A stretch of 25,051 nucleotides of DNA from JAZKFT01 sp043760535 (GTDB lineage: Bacteria; Bacteroidota; Bacteroidia; Chitinophagales; Chitinophagaceae), in contig JAYUOV010000301.1 of the NCBI GenBank assembly GCA_043760535.1, positions 1-25,051 of the forward strand. Direction: 5' to 3'. A program made the translations under genes and the position numbers. Shown here piece by piece: positions 14,115 to 22,783 of the stretch (its first letter is position 1; each line of letters opens with the position of its first letter). The notes beneath the pieces were generated by a model. The model made no database searches. It was given only the letters and a program-made list of their open reading frames with translations, and was not told the origin of the DNA.

Positions 14115-15491
14115 TTATGGTTGTAGAAATTTATTCACTTCTGTTTCCAATTCATCGGCTGCTTCTTTTTTATGGTGGTAAAAAACAAAATACAGTACCA
14201 AAAAAACAATTAATAAACCAACGCCTATAACTGCTGCAATAGGATTGTCTATAACTACTGCAATTGCTACTACAAAATAGGATGCAATAAATAAAACTGT
14301 TATTACCGGTATGATTTTGGTGAAAGTGCCTTTTACATTTTCGCTGCCAAATTTTCGCTTCCGCAAAATGAGTAAGGCGGCTGCAGCGGTTATAAAACCA
14401 AGGCAATCCAAAAAGATGGAAAAATCTAAAATGTTATCTACGCCTTTGCCAAAAAAAGTAATGAGAATAGTAGTTAAAGCAAATACAGTTAGCCCCGGAA
14501 CCAATGCCTGAGTTTTTGGATTTTTAAATGCAAATATTTTTGGAAATACTTTGTCTGTACTCATGGCAAACATCACCCTTGGGTTACTCATTAGCAATAC
14601 ATTTACATACGCAAGCACACTTACAAACATACAAACATCGAACACCTTGCCCCCAACTTTACCAAACCATGCTTCGCAAAGTAAGGCGCCAATGGCAGTG
14701 GCATTTTTCATTTTATCGTAGCCAATTATTTGTACATAAGTATAGCTCATAGCTAGGTATAAAAACAACACAACAATGATGCCTGTTACAATGCCTTTGG
14801 TTAAAGTACTGCCCTTATTTACTTCGCCGCCAAAGTTGATGGTTTGCTGATATCCGCCATAGGTAAATGAAACCGCTACCATGCTTACAATCAGTAGCAG
14901 CAAGGCATTGGTGCCATCGTAGGTGTACAATGGCGCCTTGGTATTATAGTCATGCGGAGCCACATTGGTGTTTGTAAAGAGTGCAGAAATCAATAAAATA
15001 ATCAAGCCTATTTTAACAACCATTAGCACATTTTGAGTGCGGCTGCTGGTTTTTAAGCCCATTAAATTTACTATGTAAAAAAGGCTAATTGCCAGTATAG
15101 AAATGCTAACATTAAATACCGCTCCACTTGCATGGCCAAATAGTAAATCACTTACATAATCGGCCCCAATTAATGCCACAACAGCTAGCGATGCCGCATT
15201 GCTGATAAGAATCAGAATATTGATGGTAAAACCAACCGCGGGATGATAACAATAGGAAAATACTTTGTAATAAGCACCTACAACGGGCAGCCTTGTGCCT
15301 ATTTCGGCAAAAATTAAAGCTCCTATTAATGCTAAAACGCCGCCAATAATCCATGCTGCATAAAAGATGGTTTCTGTACCGCTTTTAGCAGCAATGGTAG
15401 CAGGTGTTTTAAAGATTCCCATGCCAATTACAAGGCTAATTACAATGATAGTGAGGCTGAATAAATTCAACTGTTGTTTTTTTTCGGTCAT
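14115..15491 (-). CDS. APC-superfamily amino-acid permease
   Basis: 458 residues with about twelve hydrophobic helices. The first helix carries the substrate-binding signature VIGMGIFKTPATIAAKSG (21-38), typical of the LAT/AdiC-like branch, followed by GALIFAEIGTRLPVVGAYY (the conserved E and the P-x-x-G-Y region). Later helices include SFTYGGYQQTINFGGEVN, also typical of LAT-type exchangers. The C-terminus is short, charged and cytoplasmic (HHKKEAADELETEV). It acts in the inner membrane. The PLP enzyme follows 9 bases later. Only 35 bases separate its start from the divergent TonB receptor gene, so the two promoters must overlap each other or the coding ends. Confidence 0.94.
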   Translation of the reverse strand: MTEKKQQLNLFSLTIIVISLVIGMGIFKTPATIAAKSGTETIFYAAWIIGGVLALIGALIFAEIGTRLPVVGAYYKVFSYCYHPAVGFTINILILISNAASLAVVALIGADYVSDLLFGHASGAVFNVSISILAISLFYIVNLMGLKTSSRTQNVLMVVKIGLIILLISALFTNTNVAPHDYNTKAPLYTYDGTNALLLLIVSMVAVSFTYGGYQQTINFGGEVNKGSTLTKGIVTGIIVVLFLYLAMSYTYVQIIGYDKMKNATAIGALLCEAWFGKVGGKVFDVCMFVSVLAYVNVLLMSNPRVMFAMSTDKVFPKIFAFKNPKTQALVPGLTVFALTTILITFFGKGVDNILDFSIFLDCLGFITAAAALLILRKRKFGSENVKGTFTKIIPVITVLFIASYFVVAIAVVIDNPIAAVIGVGLLIVFLVLYFVFYHHKKEAADELETEVNKFLQP

Positions 15492-15526
15492 GGTTGTTTT
15501 AGTTTTAATTTACTTTACCTGCAACG

Positions 15527-17602
15527 ATGAAAAATTTAATAGGTTTAAAAATAGGGCTTTGTTTTTTGTTACCCATTTTTAGCTTCGGGCAAAATATGCC
15601 CGAAGCTACATTCGGCCAAAACGATTCGCTGGATAATGTAGTAGTAACAGCCTTTCAACAAAACCGAAACCTGCAACAAACAGCTGCCGCTGTAGCCATT
15701 ATTACACCAACAGCATTACAGCGATTTGGCAATATATCGCTACTGCCTGCTCTCAATATGGAGCCGGGCGTAAAAATGGAAGAACGCAGCCCCGGCAGTT
15801 TTAGACTAAATATCAGGGGCAGTTCTTTAAGGGCACCTTTCGGGGTACGCAATGTAAAGGTGTACGTAAATGAAATGATTTTTACCGACCCGGGCGGTGG
15901 CACTTATGTAAACCAACTCGGGTTTTATAATGTAGCATCTATTGAGGTATTAAAAGGCCCGCCCGGCAGTATGTACGGTGCAGGAACCGGTGGTAGCCTA
16001 TTATTACAAACAGAACCCAAGCGTTGGCAGCCGGGTTTGGCAGCAAGCTATTCTTTTGGCAGTTTCGGCTTACAGCAAATACAAGCTAAAACCATGCTGG
16101 GCAGCGTTTCTAACCAAAATAGTATTTCGTACCAGCACCAAACAAGCAATGGTTACAGGGAGCAATCCAAAATGAGAAGGGATGTAGTTACATACGAAAC
16201 CAGACTAAGAATAAGTGATAAACAAAAACTCTCTGTACTGGCCATGTATGGCGACCTAATGTATCAAACACCGGGTGGTTTAACGTTGGCACAATTCAAC
16301 GCTAACCCCAAAGCTGCAAGGCCACGTGCTGGCACACAACCTTCGGCACAGGAAGCACAAGCGGCCATTTACCAAAAAACCTTTTATGCTGGCATGGCAA
16401 ACGAATACCAACTGTCTGATAATTGGAAAAATACGACTTCCGTTTACAGTGCTTTTACATGGTTTAATAATCCCGGCATAAGGGTGTTCGAAAAAAGAAC
16501 AGAACCACATTTTGGAGGCCGTACTGTTTTTACAAACCTGCTTAAATTAGGTGAAACCAAGCTGCAACTTGTTTATGGAGCCGAAGCACAGAAGGGAATT
16601 TTTACCGTAAAAACCTTCAGAAACAAAAGTGGTAACAGCGATACTTTGCTTACAGACGATGAAGTAAATAACTGGCGTTATAGTGTATTTGGCCAGGCAG
16701 ACTTAGATCTGCAAAATGGCTTTATATTGAGTGCCGGTGCAAGTTTTAATAAATCGTATGCTGGTATTACCAGGCTAAATAGTTATCCTGTAAATCCGCA
16801 GGAAAGAACGTTTGGTAATATTGTTTCGCCAAGATTTACACTGCTTAAAAGTTTACATAATATAACTTTTTATGGTCTTGTAAGTCAAGGCTTTTCTCCG
16901 CCCACCACATCCGAACTTATACCATCTAACGGAACTGTGAACAACACTTTGAATGCCGAAAAAGGAATGAACTATGAACTTGGTTCAAGAGGCCACTTTT
17001 TTACCCACAAATTATATTACGATTTAAATGTCTATTGGTTTAAACTACAGGATGCTATAAGCCAGAGAAGGGATATAAACGGAAATGATTTTTTTGTAAA
17101 CACAGGCGGTACAAACCAGCACGGTATTGAATTGCAGCTTAAATATCAACCTGTAAAAAAGGCTAATGGTTTTGTAAGCGACTTACTTTTGGGTACTGCT
17201 TATAGCTATCAGAATTTTACTTATAATGATTATAATGTTTTTACTGTAGATTATAGCGGCAAGCAACTACCCGGTGCACCAAAACATTTTGTAGCTGCAA
17301 GTTTTGATGTTACTACTAAGCCCGGCATTTATCTAAATGTTACCTACACCTACACCGATAAAATTGCTCTAAATGATGCGAACAGTGAGTACGCAGCATC
17401 CTATAACTTGTTGGGGTTTCGGCTTGGGTATAAAAAAATATGCAACCACCATTACTTGCTGGAGATATTTGCAGGGGCTGATAATGTAGCAGGTGTTTCG
17501 TATAGCCTTGGTAACGATATAAACGCCGCCGCAGGTAGGTATTACAATGCCGCCCCCGGAAGTAATTATGTAATAGGTTTAGCTTTTCGGTGGTTAAACT
17601 AA
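15527..17602 (+). CDS. TonB-dependent outer-membrane receptor
   Basis: 691 residues. A signal peptide (about 1-21, ending SFG-Q) is followed by the plug domain: DNVVVTAFQQNRNLQQTAAAVAIIT (about 36-60), LPALNMEPGVKMEERSPG, LNIRGSSLRAPFGVRNVKVYVNE, and VASIEVLKGPPGSMYGAGTGG (about 136-156). The remainder has alternating aromatic beta-strand patterns of a 22-stranded barrel and ends in YVIGLAFRWLN. The plug type and absence of a SusD partner or of an N-terminal carboxypeptidase-like extension point to a siderophore, metal or vitamin receptor rather than a SusC glycan importer; the ligand is unknown. It is divergent from the amino-acid permease and is followed on the same strand by a glycosyltransferase gene. 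Confidence 0.95.
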   Translation: MKNLIGLKIGLCFLLPIFSFGQNMPEATFGQNDSLDNVVVTAFQQNRNLQQTAAAVAIITPTALQRFGNISLLPALNMEPGVKMEERSPGSFRLNIRGSSLRAPFGVRNVKVYVNEMIFTDPGGGTYVNQLGFYNVASIEVLKGPPGSMYGAGTGGSLLLQTEPKRWQPGLAASYSFGSFGLQQIQAKTMLGSVSNQNSISYQHQTSNGYREQSKMRRDVVTYETRLRISDKQKLSVLAMYGDLMYQTPGGLTLAQFNANPKAARPRAGTQPSAQEAQAAIYQKTFYAGMANEYQLSDNWKNTTSVYSAFTWFNNPGIRVFEKRTEPHFGGRTVFTNLLKLGETKLQLVYGAEAQKGIFTVKTFRNKSGNSDTLLTDDEVNNWRYSVFGQADLDLQNGFILSAGASFNKSYAGITRLNSYPVNPQERTFGNIVSPRFTLLKSLHNITFYGLVSQGFSPPTTSELIPSNGTVNNTLNAEKGMNYELGSRGHFFTHKLYYDLNVYWFKLQDAISQRRDINGNDFFVNTGGTNQHGIELQLKYQPVKKANGFVSDLLLGTAYSYQNFTYNDYNVFTVDYSGKQLPGAPKHFVAASFDVTTKPGIYLNVTYTYTDKIALNDANSEYAASYNLLGFRLGYKKICNHHYLLEIFAGADNVAGVSYSLGNDINAAAGRYYNAAPGSNYVIGLAFRWLN

Positions 17603-17650
17603 ATGGGTAGCAGAACAGCCTGCAGAATTTTAAAAAAAAATTGTAAACAA

Positions 17651-18598
17651 ATGATTTTAGCCATCGTATGCCCCTGTTATAATGAACAGGAGATACTTCA
17701 AAGTTCAGTAACAAAATTGTTGGCCGAACTAGACGGATTGATACATGCTGGCCATATAGCATCTGGTAGTTTTTTATGCCTAATAGATGATGGAAGTACA
17801 GACAAAACCTGGATGCTTACAGAACAATTGTGCGAACAGCATACAGCCGTTTTTGGATTAAAATTGTCGAAAAATTTTGGACACCAAAGTGCCATATTAG
17901 CGGGTATGCTTAGCGTAAAAGAAAGAGCCGATGCAGTCGTAACCCTAGATGTGGATTTGCAAGACGATATCTCTGTACTTAAGGATTTTGTACTGGCATA
18001 TCAGGCAGGTGCAGATATCGTTTTTGGCATCCGAAACGACCGTACTACGGATACTTTTTTTAAAAGGTTTACCGCACAGTTTTATTATAAAATGCTAGGC
18101 TTTTTGGGCGTAGATATTGTGTATAACCATGCCGATTACCGCCTCGTTTCTAAAAAAGCACTGGAAGTATTAGAAAACTACCGTGAAAACAATTTGTTTT
18201 TACGAGGCATATTTAAAAATTTGGGTTTTACTACCGCCGAAGTATTTTACAAAAGGCTCGATAGGCAGGCTGGCACCAGTAAATTTACCTTTTTTAAAAT
18301 GCTCGGCTTTGCTTTTGAGGGCATCACTTCTTTTAGTGTAAAACCATTACGACTAATAACAGTGCTTGGTTTTATAGCACTAATTGGTACATTTTTTATT
18401 GCCGGTTGGGGCATCTATACAGCTCTTATAGGCAAAACCGTTCCTGGTTGGGCATCACTGGTTGTTACCATTTGTTTCTTCAGTTCGGTACAGCTTATTT
18501 TTTTAGGAGTTATAGGAGAATACGTGGGCAAAATTTATAAAGAAGTAAAAGATAGGCCACGGTTTATAGTGGATAAAAAATTATTTAAGCAATTTTAA
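17651..18598 (+). CDS. Family 2 glycosyltransferase with two C-terminal membrane helices (GtrB/DPM1-like)
   Basis: 315 residues from ATG at 17651, where MILAIVCPCYNEQEIL is the standard start; an upstream ATG touching the TonB receptor stop would add 16 residues of unusual sequence. GT-A fold: CPCYNEQE (7-14), LIDDGSTDKT (44-53), LKLSKNFGHQSAILAGM, TLDVDLQDD (98-106, the metal-binding DxD), and a R-x-x-G-x-S-K-type end (RQAGTSKF, 205-212). Two membrane helices at about 236-257 and 268-290, then EYVGKIYKEVKDRPRF. Such enzymes move a sugar from a nucleotide sugar to undecaprenyl phosphate at the inner membrane. Substrate unknown. It converges on a GT87-like gene with 20 bases between the stops. 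Confidence 0.92.
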   Translation: MILAIVCPCYNEQEILQSSVTKLLAELDGLIHAGHIASGSFLCLIDDGSTDKTWMLTEQLCEQHTAVFGLKLSKNFGHQSAILAGMLSVKERADAVVTLDVDLQDDISVLKDFVLAYQAGADIVFGIRNDRTTDTFFKRFTAQFYYKMLGFLGVDIVYNHADYRLVSKKALEVLENYRENNLFLRGIFKNLGFTTAEVFYKRLDRQAGTSKFTFFKMLGFAFEGITSFSVKPLRLITVLGFIALIGTFFIAGWGIYTALIGKTVPGWASLVVTICFFSSVQLIFLGVIGEYVGKIYKEVKDRPRFIVDKKLFKQF

Positions 18599-18618
18599 AA
18601 AACAAGTGCTGCAATTAC

Positions 18619-19821
18619 CTAAGCTGCCAATGGCGAAGCTGTTGTTTTACTAAAATCGGAGAACATTAATTGGTGCCAGACCACTACCCAAACCAAAAAG
18701 CATGGTAAAGCTTTTAACGAATAAGCCCTTACTATATTGGCTTTTATATAGGTTGGAAAAAGGTCGGTGGCCGATAGGCTGGTAAGCACCAAAGCCAATA
18801 CCAGTAAGGCTATGGCCCACGGCTTGTAGGGCTTGGGCTGCACTACAAACCAAATAGCAACTCCCGTTACTGCTATTACATAAGTTGCCGATTCGGCCGA
18901 TGAACTAAAGATGACAGTAGCTATTAAAACCAGTGCAGCATAAAGCAATTTAAACATGGGTGCTTTGTACGATTTGGTTCGCAGCAAAGGTAGTAGCGTC
19001 ATAATTCCTGCAGGGGCTAATACCCATAATTGCGAAAAAGAGGGGTTATTGAAAATACGGCGCACCATGCCCTGCACCGAAATATCCTGCATGTGGCCGC
19101 CAGCTAAAAGCCCTGCATTTTTCATGTCTTTTTCTACCAACGAATGGTACCAATCCACATACGATTGTACTACAAAAGATGGCGAACTCAACACCATGGG
19201 CAAGCAAAACAGCGCTATCATCCAGCCAATAAAAGAAAGAGTAAACCTCATTTTGTGTTTGCTAAAAAAGAAGGAAGCAAGAGCCACAATGCCGTAAAGT
19301 TTTACTAAGAAGCCAGCCGCTATCAAAAAAGTGGCGGCGTATTCCTTTTCTTTTTCTACCAAAATAAAGGCTAGTAAAATCCAGGCTGTAAGCATGGGGT
19401 TAAACTGTACATTATGTATCGAGGTCATCATTTCTATAGCCGTAATTAGTAATACGCTAATACATTGCACTCTGCTAAAATTAAGTTTTACAATGGCATA
19501 ATACAAAATACCGGCATTGACCATACACCATAAAAAGCAACCCAGCCAATCGGGTAAAATAGCAAACGGTGCTATAAAAACACTAAAGCTGGGGCCATAA
19601 TGATTGGCATCAAAATACAAAGACGGATATTCTAAAAAGAGATTGCTTTGCTCCACCGAATGAAAGAATACATATTTAAAAAGAAGGTAATTATTGTAAG
19701 ATAATGGGCCACGCAAAATTTCGGACAAAGCTGCCAAAACGGCCAGCAAAAACCAGATGAGAACGGCTACATCTAACCTGTTTTTTTTGCCAATAGAAAG
19801 TTGGTTGAATAGAAATTTCAT
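18619..19821 (-). CDS. GT87/DUF2029-like polytopic membrane glycosyltransferase
   Basis: 400 residues with ten or more hydrophobic helices. Pattern of the GT87 (mannosyltransferase-like, DUF2029) group: a first helix, then a periplasmic loop with NNYLLFKYVFFHSVEQSNLF and YFDANHYGPSFSVFIAPFAI (about 68-88), then alternating helices and short loops; HNVQFNPMLTAWI matches the usual NGQ-type helix region. Members use polyprenyl-phosphate-linked sugars on the outer face of the inner membrane (family knowledge). The convergent GT2 gene makes this kind of donor, so a functional link is plausible but inferred. Last in a minus-strand run after the aldose-epimerase-like gene (77-base gap). Confidence 0.82.
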   Translation of the reverse strand: MKFLFNQLSIGKKNRLDVAVLIWFLLAVLAALSEILRGPLSYNNYLLFKYVFFHSVEQSNLFLEYPSLYFDANHYGPSFSVFIAPFAILPDWLGCFLWCMVNAGILYYAIVKLNFSRVQCISVLLITAIEMMTSIHNVQFNPMLTAWILLAFILVEKEKEYAATFLIAAGFLVKLYGIVALASFFFSKHKMRFTLSFIGWMIALFCLPMVLSSPSFVVQSYVDWYHSLVEKDMKNAGLLAGGHMQDISVQGMVRRIFNNPSFSQLWVLAPAGIMTLLPLLRTKSYKAPMFKLLYAALVLIATVIFSSSAESATYVIAVTGVAIWFVVQPKPYKPWAIALLVLALVLTSLSATDLFPTYIKANIVRAYSLKALPCFLVWVVVWHQLMFSDFSKTTASPLAA

Positions 19822-19898
19822 GTGCTATAAATTGTTTGCAAAGCAAATTAGGCGTAATGGTTACTAATAGTATTTGGGATGCCAGAAGATGATGTATT

Positions 19899-20765
19899 TT
19901 AAAAACATTCAACCTGCCAACACCTTTGCCAGCTTGTATTTGGGGCAAGTCTTACAATTCCTTCTTTGTCTTTCAATTGTTGGTTATGTTGTGTACTATC
20001 GGCTATGCCGCACCATGGTTCCAGGCATACAAAGGGTGCATCTTTAGCAGCCCAAATACCAAAGAAAGGGAAATGATTAAAATGAAAATGAAGCCCGTGA
20101 TTGTGCGTATTGCAGCCAATGGTAATACTGGTGGATTGCAAATTTTTCAGCACAATGGCATCTTCGTAAAACAAGGCGTGGCTTAACAAAAGCCTACCAT
20201 TTTCCATTGCAATGTTTTCTGTTTCGGTTCCTATTAAACCAGCATCTAGTTTATGCCTTTTTAAAATTTCCGGCGTATTAAATTGTAAAAAATAATCTTC
20301 GTACTTACTGTCTTTTACATTAGGCACAGCAAATGCAGGATGTGCCCCCACCGAAAACAGCAGGTCTTTTGTATCCGGGTTTTCTACCTCGTAAGTACAG
20401 ATAAGGGATGTGCCATTTAATTTGTACCGAAGTTTAAAAACAAAGGCAAAGGGATATACTACAAGAGTGGATTCATCAGATTCCATTGTAAATAGGGCTT
20501 CTGTTTCGCTAATTGGCGTTATGGCAAAAAGTTTTTCCCTGGCAAAACCATGTCTTGGTAGTTTGTAAGCTTTTCCTTCGTAGTGATAAGTGTCATCTTT
20601 TAAAGTTCCAACTATCGGAAAAAGTACCGGGCTGCATTTGCCCCAATAAGCTGCATCGCCGCTCCACATATATTCAATGCCAGTCTGCTTGCTTTTGAGG
20701 CTCTGTAATTCGGCACCGTTGGGAGAAATGGTTGCAGCAATTAATTCGTTTTCAAGGGTGATCAT
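19899..20765 (-). CDS. Aldose-1-epimerase family protein (LacX/GalM-like)
   Basis: 288 residues, cytosolic beta-sandwich. Seen: ISPNGAELQSLKSK (13-26), CSPVLFPIVGTL (44-55), the PRHGFAR motif (70-76) with His72, SVGAHPAFAVP (138-148) with His142, and FVCLEPWCGIAD (245-256) with Glu249 in the catalytic-base position. These residues match mutarotases that interconvert alpha and beta anomers of hexoses. The subgroup resembles LacX and the hexose-6-phosphate-type relatives more than classical GalM, so the exact sugar is uncertain. It lies between the Uma2-type and GT87-like genes on the same strand with gaps of about 70 bases. Confidence 0.92.
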   Translation of the reverse strand: MITLENELIAATISPNGAELQSLKSKQTGIEYMWSGDAAYWGKCSPVLFPIVGTLKDDTYHYEGKAYKLPRHGFAREKLFAITPISETEALFTMESDESTLVVYPFAFVFKLRYKLNGTSLICTYEVENPDTKDLLFSVGAHPAFAVPNVKDSKYEDYFLQFNTPEILKRHKLDAGLIGTETENIAMENGRLLLSHALFYEDAIVLKNLQSTSITIGCNTHNHGLHFHFNHFPFFGIWAAKDAPFVCLEPWCGIADSTQHNQQLKDKEGIVRLAPNTSWQRCWQVECF

Positions 20766-20834
20766 GTAAGTGCTGAGGTAAAGTAAGAGATAGCTGAAAG
20801 TAAATGCTGAAAAGCGTTTCAGAAGTAATGAAGG

Positions 20835-21455
20835 CTAAAATTCAATGCCCTCGGCTTTCAGAAAATTGCCAATATTAAAATCAATAGCCTCGTGTAGGTT
20901 TACGGTTTCGCTCAATCCATACCAATGCCAGGTTTTTTCCTGTGTTACCACCAATACCTTTTTTGAAGCACTAAAAACCCAGATAATTTTACCAGTGCCA
21001 AACTCAAGTAGTTTATCAATTTTTGTTTGCAGGTAATCAAAGTCCGAACTGTCTTCTGTATCGGCCATCACATTTACTTCTATATGCACTAGTGCAGGAA
21101 CGGCCGTATATTTTACGCCAATGTTAGAGGCAGGTATCTGCTCCTTTTTGAAAATCAAAATATCTCCTGCCAAATTATTACGATGGTCAATATGCAAACC
21201 AGCTTCGTTAGTAGCTATTTCAAATGCATTTTCGGGAAAATTCTTGAAAATTATTCTTAGCAGAAAGCTGATGATTTTCCATTGTAAAGAACTGCTGCCC
21301 ATAATTTCTGTTGCTTGTTTGTTTTTCTTTAATACCTGTTTGTAGCCTTTATAATATACTGGTTTACCATTAATGATCTCGTAAATAAGATAATCAGGTA
21401 CATTTTTTGGGGTTCTTTTTTTTGTAAATTCTTTAGGTGCTTTTAATGCTACCAT
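20835..21455 (-). CDS. Uma2-family (DUF820) PD-(D/E)XK nuclease-like protein
   Basis: 206 residues. The core matches the Uma2 arrangement: a helical region, then NNLAGDILIFKKEQIP (93-108) with Asp98, PALVHIEVNVMAD (120-132) with Glu126, DYLQTKIDKLLEFGTGKIIWVF (140-161) with Lys145, then VLVV and a C-terminal helix. This gives a D...ExN...K set like the restriction-endonuclease fold, with Val-Asn after Glu where an ExK-type residue would normally sit. Uma2 proteins are very common in cyanobacteria and some Bacteroidota; their role is not established. The first 45 residues form a lysine-rich extension. A TAAATTTG -7 box lies 15 bases upstream of the start, in the 54-base gap after hemW. No toxin, methylase or transposase is adjacent. 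Confidence 0.75.
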   Translation of the reverse strand: MVALKAPKEFTKKRTPKNVPDYLIYEIINGKPVYYKGYKQVLKKNKQATEIMGSSSLQWKIISFLLRIIFKNFPENAFEIATNEAGLHIDHRNNLAGDILIFKKEQIPASNIGVKYTAVPALVHIEVNVMADTEDSSDFDYLQTKIDKLLEFGTGKIIWVFSASKKVLVVTQEKTWHWYGLSETVNLHEAIDFNIGNFLKAEGIEF

Positions 21456-21469
21456 GGCTTTATTTTTTT

Positions 21470-21477
21470 CAAATTTA
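21470..21477 (-). promoter_or_regulatory. Possible -7 box of the Uma2-family gene
   Basis: TAAATTTG on the minus strand matches TAnnTTTG exactly, 15 bases before the start codon. No TTTG was found at the -33 distance, so this is a partial match. Confidence 0.35.
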
Positions 21478-21509
21478 ATACTAAAACGGGTTCGTAAGGC
21501 ACCCGGCGG

Positions 21510-22661
21510 TTACACATCTGCAAATAAATCACCCGCAATACCATCTGCAAAAAGTTTGCCTTCGTTCGTAAGCCAGATATGGGTTTCATTCATCAATACT
21601 TTGCCTTGCAGTTCCCATTTTTTGGCTTTTGATACAAGCAATTCAAATGTCTCTTGCTTCATGCCCAATGCGCCATTTTTCATACACTTAATGCCATTTG
21701 AAGTTCGTAAAGCGGTCATAATATATTCGTTGTGTTGCTGTACTGGGGTAAGCACTTCGGCTTCAAAACAGGGTAGGTTATTTCTCAGGGCATTTAGATA
21801 CAAGGCATTGTTTGCCACATTCCACCAGCGGGTTTTTTCGCCATCGTAGCTGTGTGCAGATGGGCCAAAACCGAAGTAAGGCACACCACTCCAATAGTTA
21901 CTGTTGTGGCGGCTGTGGTGGCCGGGTTGGGCAAAATTGCTGATTTCGTAATGTTCTAAACCGGCTGCTTTTGCCCAATCCATCAGCAGCAGAAACTGGT
22001 TGGCTTGCTGGTCGGGATCTACATTTAGTACAGCCTTTTTTTTAATCATATTGTCCAAAGCTGTTTTGGGTTCTATGGTAAGTGCGTAGCAGCTTAAGTG
22101 AGGGATATTGAGTGCTATGGCTGTATCAAAATTATGTTTCCATCTTTCATCTGTAAGGCCGGGAATGCCATAAATAAGGTCAATGGTAAGGTTGTGAAAA
22201 CCCTTATCCTGTGCGGCTTTTATGCAATCAATTGACTGCTCGGCATTGTGGGCACGGTTCATCCAAACGAGGTCGTCTTCGTAAAATGATTGTACGCCTA
22301 TACTAAGCCTGTTAATGCCTGCGGATTTCCAGGCTTCCAGTTTTTCTGGGGTGTGGTCGTCGGGGTTAGTCTCTAAAGTAATTTCTGCTGTGCTGCTTAC
22401 GTTAAAGGTTTGGCAGGTGGCAGCGAGTAGCATTTTTAGTTCTTCGCTGCTAAGTAAGCTAGGTGTTCCGCCACCAAAATAAATGGTTTCTATTACTGGG
22501 TTTTCGGCTTGCAAATTGCGTTGAGCGTAATGCGGAAGTCGTATTTCTTTTGAAATGGCTTTTACCATCGTTTCTTTGTTGGTAAGGCTGGTGCTAAAAT
22601 GAAAATTGCAATAGTTACAAGCCTTGCGGCAAAAAGGTATGTGGATGTAAATGCCGGCCAT
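21510..22661 (-). CDS. hemW: HemW-type radical SAM heme chaperone (coproporphyrinogen oxidase-like)
   Basis: 383 residues from ATG at 22661, where MAGIYIHIPFCRKACNYCNF is the standard start. A longer frame to 22694 enters the heptamer array and is rejected. Radical SAM cluster CRKACNYC (Cys11, Cys15, Cys18), followed by Asn-Phe-His-Phe as in HemW rather than the extra cysteine of HemN; then YFGGGTPSLLSSEEL, TLETNPDD, INRLSIGVQSF, HNLTIDLIYGIPG-like segment and the C-terminal HemW domain with YWSGVPYFGFGPSAHSY. HemW binds heme and passes it to respiratory enzymes; older annotation calls it oxygen-independent coproporphyrinogen III oxidase. First gene of the minus-strand run. Confidence 0.94.
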   Translation of the reverse strand: MAGIYIHIPFCRKACNYCNFHFSTSLTNKETMVKAISKEIRLPHYAQRNLQAENPVIETIYFGGGTPSLLSSEELKMLLAATCQTFNVSSTAEITLETNPDDHTPEKLEAWKSAGINRLSIGVQSFYEDDLVWMNRAHNAEQSIDCIKAAQDKGFHNLTIDLIYGIPGLTDERWKHNFDTAIALNIPHLSCYALTIEPKTALDNMIKKKAVLNVDPDQQANQFLLLMDWAKAAGLEHYEISNFAQPGHHSRHNSNYWSGVPYFGFGPSAHSYDGEKTRWWNVANNALYLNALRNNLPCFEAEVLTPVQQHNEYIMTALRTSNGIKCMKNGALGMKQETFELLVSKAKKWELQGKVLMNETHIWLTNEGKLFADGIAGDLFADV

Positions 22662-22682
22662 AGTTTTTATTAAGGGTAAATG

Positions 22683-22752
22683 TTTAAGGGTCAAGGGTCA
22701 ATGGTCAAGGAACAAGGGTCAAGGTTTAAGGTTCAAGGTTCAAGGTTCATGG
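22683..22752 (+). repeat. Heptamer array (GGTTCAA-type), locus 2
   Basis: Ten 7-base units in register: TTTAAGG, GTCAAGG, GTCAATG, GTCAAGG, AACAAGG, GTCAAGG, TTTAAGG, TTCAAGG twice, TTCATGG. In rotated form the unit is GGTTCAA, the same unit and the same strand as locus 1 at 5443-5513. No inverted arm is present at this locus. Confidence 0.9.
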
Positions 22753-22783
22753 ACAAGAACGAAGCCTCCCCGATAAAAGATTA

